NCBI GenBank assembly: GCA_021736505.1
Contig: JAIPFU010000044.1
Coordinates: 1 to 11,154, forward strand
DNA: 11,154 nt
Reading direction: 5' to 3'
DNA from: Spirochaetia bacterium
GTDB lineage: Bacteria > Spirochaetota > Spirochaetia > PWKH01
A model generated the notes under the pieces. The model searched no databases. It saw nothing but the letters and a program-made list of their open reading frames with translations, and had not been told where the DNA came from. Below, piece by piece: positions 5,952 to 11,154 of the stretch (positions are counted from its first letter, which is position 1; every line of letters begins with the position of its first letter). The translations under genes were made by a program, and so were the position numbers.

Positions 5952-7124
5952 ATGACTACCATTTACCCTAAACCCTATCGCCCAAAAGGTAAAAAGAACT
6001 GGATGTTCCGGTACACAGATGGAACCGGCAACAGAAAATCTAAAAGCACGGGTACCACCAATAAAACCAAAGCCCAGAAAATTATTCGCGATTTCATTGA
6101 CCAGCTGCAGGATGAACCTGTAGAAGATATTACCTTGCGTGATATTATCAACCTCTACAGGGATCCTGAAACAAATCCCAGATATCAAGATTCTATAACA
6201 CAAGGAAAGCCTTACAGCCCAAGACACGTTAGAAATACAACTCTCCTAGCAAATTATCTCTATGATACACTTGATGAAAAGGGATTCTCGGACAAATTAC
6301 TTGCGAGGTACACCAGGAGGAATATAAAAGATGCCTCTCAACTCGTAGTGAATAAACACGGTCATACTGTTAAAGCCCAAAAGATGTATAAACTTCTCAA
6401 GCTAGTGTTTTCTCAGGCTTTTGATGACGGATATATTCCAAATAATCCTGCCGGCGGATTACCTGATATTAAAGTAATAAAGAAGCGAGCTATGATTGCT
6501 CTCCCCCCGGAAGATATCAGATATGTTATATCCTGCAGGGAACTGTTTATTTCAGAATTCGTAAGAGACATTTTTATCGTTCTTATTTCTACAGGTATGA
6601 GAAGATCAGAATTTCTAGCGCTAACGGCTGGACAGATAAAAGGTGATATCCTGGTTATCGACCGTGCTTATAAAGATGACTCCAGAAAAATAATTGGTCT
6701 TCCGAAATGGGATATAAAACGAGCAATACCACTGCCAAAAATGACACAGAAAGCGCTTAAAAGGATTTTCGCTGAAAGAAACAGCATTGATATTTACTCA
6801 AGATCACTGTATCTGTGGATCAGAAACATTGGTGTAAAAGCATCACTTCGAAAAAAAATTCAAAGGCCGGAGGCTTGGGCAGCTGTATCTCCGCATATTC
6901 TTCGGCATAGTCTTACAACTATGCTACGTGTATCAGGATTATCTGACGTCCTCATCGCTGAATACTTAAGCTGGGTTCATCAGGATCAGTCATTATTATC
7001 ATCCATTGATATGCTTAACAACTACACACAAATAAATGCTGAAAACTTACGAGCTGTAGCGGATCGTATTGATGAGTTAATAGGAAAAGAAAGTAGATCT
7101 GGAAAAGTCATCTCTATAAATTAA
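5952..7124 (+). CDS. Tyrosine recombinase / phage-type integrase
   Basis: This is a site-specific recombinase that would integrate and excise a mobile element, probably at the adjacent tRNA-Gly. It has 390 residues. An N-terminal arm-binding-like region (about 1-50, basic, with NWMFRYTDGTGNRKSKSTG) is followed by a core-binding helical domain (about 55-165). The catalytic domain starts near 180. Visible catalytic residues are R217 in STGMRRSE, a candidate beta-turn lysine in PKWDIKRAIPLP (249-261), H315 and R318 in PHILRHS, and the nucleophile Y358 in NNYTQ. The histidine usual in the LGH box appears replaced by W341 in EYLSWVH, a change seen in some family members. A strong AGGAGG (5939-5944) lies 7 nt before the ATG. 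XerC/XerD is unlikely given the length and tRNA position. The protein looks intact. Confidence 0.93.
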   Translation: MTTIYPKPYRPKGKKNWMFRYTDGTGNRKSKSTGTTNKTKAQKIIRDFIDQLQDEPVEDITLRDIINLYRDPETNPRYQDSITQGKPYSPRHVRNTTLLANYLYDTLDEKGFSDKLLARYTRRNIKDASQLVVNKHGHTVKAQKMYKLLKLVFSQAFDDGYIPNNPAGGLPDIKVIKKRAMIALPPEDIRYVISCRELFISEFVRDIFIVLISTGMRRSEFLALTAGQIKGDILVIDRAYKDDSRKIIGLPKWDIKRAIPLPKMTQKALKRIFAERNSIDIYSRSLYLWIRNIGVKASLRKKIQRPEAWAAVSPHILRHSLTTMLRVSGLSDVLIAEYLSWVHQDQSLLSSIDMLNNYTQINAENLRAVADRIDELIGKESRSGKVISIN

Positions 7125-7435
7125 ATTAGGACAGAATGGGGTCTTAATTTGTATTGTCCATGAGTCTGATTTATGGGATGTTCTTGATTTATAAAAAAAT
7201 GGTAGTAAATTATCTATAGTTAATATATGAAATGCAAGATAAGAAATTTGACTCAGAAAGTTCTTTTTTTTTATAATACATTGTTACTTAAAATCCAACA
7301 ATCAAAACACTGGTACCTTAAAGCGAAAAAAGTAAAAAAATCTATTTGTAATTAGGTAATTGCTTTCAACTAGGAATTTAATATACCCCCCTTAGAACTA
7401 TCAGGGGGTATATTAGGGAGCAAAGGAAAAGGAGG
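7125..7435. other. 311-bp AT-rich gap between integrase and histidine kinase
   Basis: No gene is supported here. The first part (7129-7159) starts GGACAGAATGGGGTCTTAA and ends ATTGTCC, an imperfect inverted pair resembling the GGGGTC-type ends found beside some IS200/IS605-like or REP-associated transposase elements. No transposase is present. A run of nine T lies at 7264-7272 without a convincing stem before it. The right end carries the perfect inverted repeat listed separately. No attachment-site copy matching the tRNA 3' end was seen. Confidence 0.6.
7379..7415 (-). terminator. Perfect 12-bp inverted repeat after the kinase gene, likely transcript-end hairpin
   Basis: TAATATACCCCC (7379-7390) and GGGGGTATATTA (7404-7415) pair perfectly around a 13-nt loop, 20 bp beyond the kinase stop codon. 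On the minus strand the stem is strong at its loop end but is followed by AAATTCC rather than a T tract. It may end or protect the transcript without being a classical intrinsic terminator. Position between two genes that converge on it supports a bidirectional role. Confidence 0.5.
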
Positions 7436-10400
7436 TTAGCCTCCCTCTCCCTTATTATTTAAATGCTTGTTAAGAAATTCTTTTAAGCCTTCTATTTTAA
7501 AAGGTTTCTGTATACCATCAGTGAACCCATGTTTATTTGGGTGTGCTATAATATCCTCTTGTGAGTATCCGCTGCAGGCAAAAATGTACGGAATAGCCTC
7601 CCAGGAGGCTTCCTGTAATTTTTCAAGCGTTTCTCTACCTCCCATTCCTCCAGGGATTGTCAAGTCAAAAAAAGCAGCTGCAAACTCGGGTGTCTGTTTT
7701 ACAGCATCAGAAAACTGCGGGTAGAGTTCCAGCACAGCTTTCCCGTCAGAGACAGCAGTAACGGTATATCCCATAGATTCTAGCATCTTTGTTAATACGT
7801 CCCGCATATAGGGTTCATCGTCCATGACGAGCACCCTTCCCATACCTTTGTGATTTGCCGCAGAGGTATGAGCTTCAGCAGGCACAGCAGTATCAGAAGA
7901 AGAAGGTAGATACAGGTGAAAGGTGGTTCCCGAATTCACTTCTGAATCAACGGTAATAAGTCCCTTGTGATTTCGCAGAATTGAATAACAGGAAGCTAGG
8001 CCAAGACCGGAACCCTGCTGCTTCGTGGTGAAAAACGGTTCAAAGATATTGTTCAGTATACTTTTCGGAATGCCTACCCCCTCATCAGCAATCCTGATAT
8101 GCACATATGCTCCTTCTTTCAGCGGCGCCAGTTGGAAAGGCTCGATAAGCGTATTTTCAGCGCTGATGGTGATCGTACCGCCGTTCGGCATAGCCTGCTG
8201 TGTGTTGATTATCAGATTTTGAATCACTTGCTTGAACTGACCAATATCTATTTCTGCCAGGGAAAGATCATCAGGGAATTCATATGTGCAATGTATATTT
8301 GAACCGCTTAAATAAAATGATGCAGCTTCTTTTATGACAGGCCCCAGTGAGTGCGGTTTTAAATCGAGATGTCCTTCTTTTGTAAAAGTAAGTAGCTGCT
8401 GGGTGAGTCCTTTGGCTTCATCGAATACAGAAAAAATTTCTTGAAGATAGGGGCTGCAGTCTTCTCCCTTCTCTAGGCTCGCTTGAGCCAGTTGAGTATA
8501 CCCGAAAATTCCACCTAGTAGATTGTTGAAGTCATGGGCTAAGCCTCCTGCTAGATTACCCAGGGATTCAAGTTTCGCTACATGCTGCATCATCTCTTCT
8601 GTCTTGATTTCTTCGGTGATATCTCGAAAGACTAAAACAACTCCCGCTAACGAACTGCCAGATTCTTGTATTGGAGCTGCACTGACGCTGATGGAATAGC
8701 GTTTACCGGATTTAGCGATGAGTTGAGTGCGCCTCTCCATTTCAGCATGCAGCCCTGTTTCCAGCACGCGGTCCACGGGATTCTCACGAGGCTCACCAGA
8801 AACCTCATCAACAAGGTGGAGTATCCCAGCAATGGGCTGCCCCACAGCCTCAGCTTGAGAGAATCCTGTTAAGATCTCTGCCTCAGGGTTCGTCAGCTTA
8901 ACAATCCCATATATATCGGTAATAATCATACCATCGCCGATGGAGTGTATGGTCTTACGTAAATATTCTTCATTCTGAGCAACTTCATCCTGAAGCTGTC
9001 GCTTTTCTATGGCTCTTGAAATTATCTGGGCAAGAGAAAACAGGATCTTTTGATCTTCTTCACTCCAATTCCGAGGTACCGAACATTTATCAATGCCGAG
9101 GAACCCGTATAGCTGTTCCTGGATAAAGAGAGGAACAACTAGTATAGAAAGGATATCTTGGGCTTGCAGGATCTCCCGTGTCCCTGGGTCAGGAATTTCT
9201 TGGATATCCGAATAACAGATAGCATGATTCTGTAAAAGGGTCTGCATCCACCAGTGAAATTCATCTGCAGGAATATTTTGCAGATTATCTTTCTGCGGGA
9301 GTATACCATCAGCGCACCATTCATAAGCATTATTCAATGTGTTCACTGTCTTGTCAAAAGCAAAGAGGTAGGCTCGACTAGCATTAAATGATGAGCCTAT
9401 CTTTTCTAGGGTTGTCTGCTGAAATGCATCAATATCATCGGCCCAGACAGCTTCTCTGGAGACTTCTGCTAAGAGGGTTTGAACAGATGCTGAATCTCTC
9501 AGCTGTTGTTCTGTGCGTTTGTTTTCAGTTATATCAGTAATTAAGGTTGCAATTTGATTGCCCCCGACTGCAAACGCCCGTACTCTGAACCATTTATTTA
9601 GAGCTTGCGAATATTTTTCAAATTCTTCAGGTCCCCTTTCTGCTACAATTTTTTTATACGTATCAATCCACTCTGGTTCTGTCCCATGAATGACTTCTTT
9701 TACCGTCTTTCCTATAACTTGCTGGACTTGCATTCCGGTAAGCTCCTCATATGCAGGATTTACTTCAAGAAACCTATAATCAACCGGCCGCTGCTGGGAA
9801 TCATACATGATTTCATAAAGTGCAAATCCCGTAGGCATATGCGTAAACAATTGCCTGTATCTTCCCTCTGTTTGTACAAGTTTCTGTTCTGTCTGGTGTA
9901 ATTTTGTTATATCCGTAAGGGATGCTATACTTTTTTTTGTTTCTGGAACTAATTTTATTTGTATTAAGGTATTGTGAATGAAATTATCTTTATCCTTGAA
10001 CTTAAACCCATAGTGATTCGGAGCACTTTTGTCCGGGTCTCTTCTCGCCTGATGATAGGTTTTCATGCGCTTCTGATCTTGCGGGTCAACAAAATCTGTC
10101 CAAGGCATAATCCCTTCAATTTCAGCAGCAGAATATTTGCTGAGTTCTTCAAATGAACTATTTACCTGAGATATAGTCATATCTTCTTCAATGATTATAT
10201 TTGCGGTTCCTGAATGATCGAATAGAGTTTTATAGTACTCGTGGCTTTCCTGGAGTAGCCGTTCATTTTCTCTTTGTCTGCTCACATCACTTCCAGAGGC
10301 AAGTATCCCAATAACTTCTCCTTGTGTATCTTTTATCGTTCTATTATGGAAATGGATGATTATCGTACTACCGTCCTTCTTGAGTACTGTGTTTTCATTG

Positions 10401-10666
10401 GGCTCAACTGTAGAGCTATCATCTAAGATGATCTGTTCAAGTTTACGCCTTACATTATTTACTTCCTCAGACGGCAAACAAGTGTCAAACCAATTTTCTC
10501 CAATGAGATCCTGCTCCTGATAACCTAAAAGCTCACTCCCGAATGAGTTTATCAGGATAATCGTCCCTACATTATCCAAAGCAAGAAAAAGTTCCTGAAC
10601 TAAATCCATGTTCCTTAGACATCCTTGAGAAAATTGTTCTGTAATTTTTTCACCTGCATAACTCAT
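7436..10666 (-). CDS. Soluble hybrid sensor histidine kinase (PAS x3-GAF-PAS-HisKA-HATPase-REC)
   Basis: This is a signalling kinase that would autophosphorylate on histidine and pass phosphate to its own receiver. From the ATG at 10666, domains run: PAS about 20-134, PAS 140-260, PAS 265-386, GAF 394-560, PAS 565-690, HisKA with LAGGLAHDFNNLLGG (phospho-acceptor H711), ATPase with N box NLIINTQQAM, DEGVGIP, FEPFFTTK and GSGLGLA (885-891), and REC 943-1069. REC keeps the acidic pair in VMDDEP (D949-D950), phospho-site D1001 in FFDLTIPGG, S1032 and K1054. No membrane segment or DNA-binding output domain is seen, so it is probably cytoplasmic and signals through partners. The signal is unknown. 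A GTG start at 10744, with AGAAGG 9 nt upstream, would add 26 unremarkable residues. The ATG has AAGAAGG 4 nt upstream. Both are possible. It converges with the integrase. Whether it belongs to the same element is undecided. Confidence 0.93.
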   Translation of the reverse strand: MSYAGEKITEQFSQGCLRNMDLVQELFLALDNVGTIILINSFGSELLGYQEQDLIGENWFDTCLPSEEVNNVRRKLEQIILDDSSTVEPNENTVLKKDGSTIIIHFHNRTIKDTQGEVIGILASGSDVSRQRENERLLQESHEYYKTLFDHSGTANIIIEEDMTISQVNSSFEELSKYSAAEIEGIMPWTDFVDPQDQKRMKTYHQARRDPDKSAPNHYGFKFKDKDNFIHNTLIQIKLVPETKKSIASLTDITKLHQTEQKLVQTEGRYRQLFTHMPTGFALYEIMYDSQQRPVDYRFLEVNPAYEELTGMQVQQVIGKTVKEVIHGTEPEWIDTYKKIVAERGPEEFEKYSQALNKWFRVRAFAVGGNQIATLITDITENKRTEQQLRDSASVQTLLAEVSREAVWADDIDAFQQTTLEKIGSSFNASRAYLFAFDKTVNTLNNAYEWCADGILPQKDNLQNIPADEFHWWMQTLLQNHAICYSDIQEIPDPGTREILQAQDILSILVVPLFIQEQLYGFLGIDKCSVPRNWSEEDQKILFSLAQIISRAIEKRQLQDEVAQNEEYLRKTIHSIGDGMIITDIYGIVKLTNPEAEILTGFSQAEAVGQPIAGILHLVDEVSGEPRENPVDRVLETGLHAEMERRTQLIAKSGKRYSISVSAAPIQESGSSLAGVVLVFRDITEEIKTEEMMQHVAKLESLGNLAGGLAHDFNNLLGGIFGYTQLAQASLEKGEDCSPYLQEIFSVFDEAKGLTQQLLTFTKEGHLDLKPHSLGPVIKEAASFYLSGSNIHCTYEFPDDLSLAEIDIGQFKQVIQNLIINTQQAMPNGGTITISAENTLIEPFQLAPLKEGAYVHIRIADEGVGIPKSILNNIFEPFFTTKQQGSGLGLASCYSILRNHKGLITVDSEVNSGTTFHLYLPSSSDTAVPAEAHTSAANHKGMGRVLVMDDEPYMRDVLTKMLESMGYTVTAVSDGKAVLELYPQFSDAVKQTPEFAAAFFDLTIPGGMGGRETLEKLQEASWEAIPYIFACSGYSQEDIIAHPNKHGFTDGIQKPFKIEGLKEFLNKHLNNKGEGG

Positions 10667-10787
10667 AGAACCTTCTTTTTTTACTGTGTATTTCTTTTCA
10701 GGGTAAAGCTTACCATGCTTATGATGATTAATAAAGATAAACACTATTAAATACCTTCTTTTGAAATAGTTCCCATTCTCTTACGAT

Positions 10788-10815
10788 ATTGTATTCATCA
10801 ATGGCGAGTCTGTAA
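10788..10815 (-). promoter_or_regulatory. Candidate promoter for the hybrid kinase
   Basis: On the minus strand TTACAG (10810-10815) and TACAAT (10788-10793) are 16 nt apart. They would start transcription near 10781, about 37 nt before the possible GTG start and 115 nt before the ATG start. The -35 match is moderate and this is the best pair found in the gap. Confidence 0.35.
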
Positions 10816-10981
10816 CTGCAGGACTTGAGGAGAAAGTATTCATGGACAAATCTATTTGATTTTTTCACCCTATGATTACTAGATGAGGATAGATTCTGAA
10901 AATTTACTGAATAAGAGATGGTTGAAAATGACTATAAAAAATTATCCCAAATTGACTTGATAGTGATGGGACCAGACTGAG

Positions 10982-11006
10982 AAAAAAAAGACATGTAAGT
11001 TACATG
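10982..11006 (-). terminator. Intrinsic terminator of the right-edge gene
   Basis: On the minus strand the palindrome CATGTAACTTACATG (10992-11006) can fold as CATGT/ACATG. It is followed by TC and a run of eight T (10982-10989), 13 nt after the stop codon of the partial gene. The U tract is strong, and position and orientation fit a terminator for that gene. Confidence 0.7.
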
Positions 11007-11019
11007 ATTTTCTATTCCC

Positions 11020-11154
11020 TCACCTGAAAAGTAATATTGCTGTTTCTACCACAGATATCCCAATTAAAGCAACCACAGCATATGACAGCACGGTATTGGT
11101 TCTAATCTCCCGATCTAAGGAGCTCTTTAAACCGCTTATTTGCTCGCTCAAGTC
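11020..11154 (-). CDS. C-terminal end of an unidentified membrane-anchored protein (cut by window edge)
   Basis: The minus strand is open from the window edge for 44 codons to a TGA at 11020-11022. The visible part begins LSEQISGLKSSLDREIRTNT, with a heptad-like spacing of Leu/Ile suggesting the end of a coiled coil. It continues into one hydrophobic helix of about 20 residues (VLSYAVVALIGISVVETAIL) and stops three residues later, LFR. This is a tail-anchored layout, with most of the protein presumably cytoplasmic. A well-placed intrinsic terminator follows, which supports a real gene end. I do not recognise the family. The 5' part lies outside the window and no function is proposed. Confidence 0.65.
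   Translation of the reverse strand, partial: DLSEQISGLKSSLDREIRTNTVLSYAVVALIGISVVETAILLFR

Larger units (their letters stand above)
10745..11019. other. 275-bp gap upstream of the kinase, no firm gene
   Basis: The gap holds the candidate kinase promoter and the terminator of the next gene. A minus-strand frame from GTG at 10868 to a TAA at 10728 would encode 46 residues and overlap the possible early kinase start. It has no good ribosome binding site and no recognised family, so it is not called as a gene. Confidence 0.6.

Noticed and set aside
8666..9901. Several plus-strand frames of 60-100 codons opposite the kinase
   Set aside because: They are antisense shadows of the kinase coding region with no own ribosome binding sites or family features.
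5816..11154. Second attachment site (copy of the tRNA 3' end)
   Set aside because: Reading the rest of the window I found no copy of the TTCGATTCCCGT/CGGGCGC segment on either strand.

Overview
The window looks like chromosome from a spirochaete (phylum Spirochaetota, probably Spirochaetaceae). The base composition is AT-leaning. The evidence is a short SMC protein, an RNase HII gene beside it, and a PUR-alpha-type small nucleic-acid-binding protein (BpuR/DUF3276) next door. From memory, Borrelia has the same smc, rnhB, bpuR neighbourhood. The genus cannot be fixed from the sequence.

Left part (1-5489) is core housekeeping DNA. On the minus strand, reading leftwards, lie smc (chromosome condensation), ffh (signal recognition particle GTPase) and the first 11 codons of rpsP (ribosomal protein S16). 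A good sigma70-type promoter sits between smc and ffh. rnhB runs divergently from smc, and a 25-bp palindromic site lies in the gap between them. rnhB and bpuR converge on a 180-bp stretch of hairpins bounded by a perfect 28-bp direct repeat. This resembles an inserted or amplified intergenic repeat element.

The middle part (5490-7435) is a likely integration site. A tRNA-Gly(UCC) gene with its own strong promoter is followed 128 bp later by a tyrosine recombinase reading away from it. Three 12-bp-spaced CACCA-type repeats lie between them. This is the usual layout of one end of an integrated element. No second copy of the tRNA 3' end is visible in the window, so the far boundary is unknown and cargo cannot be delimited. 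A 311-bp AT-rich gap follows, ending in a perfect 12-bp inverted repeat just past the kinase stop.

The right part (7436-11154) holds a large soluble hybrid histidine kinase (PAS-PAS-PAS-GAF-PAS-HisKA-HATPase-REC) on the minus strand. After a poorly explained 275-bp gap comes the 3' end of another minus-strand gene, encoding a C-terminal membrane helix followed by a clear intrinsic terminator.

I found no convincing new multi-gene system. The points most worth checking are the non-canonical hinge region of the SMC protein, the hairpin-rich repeat between rnhB and bpuR, and the tRNA/integrase junction.
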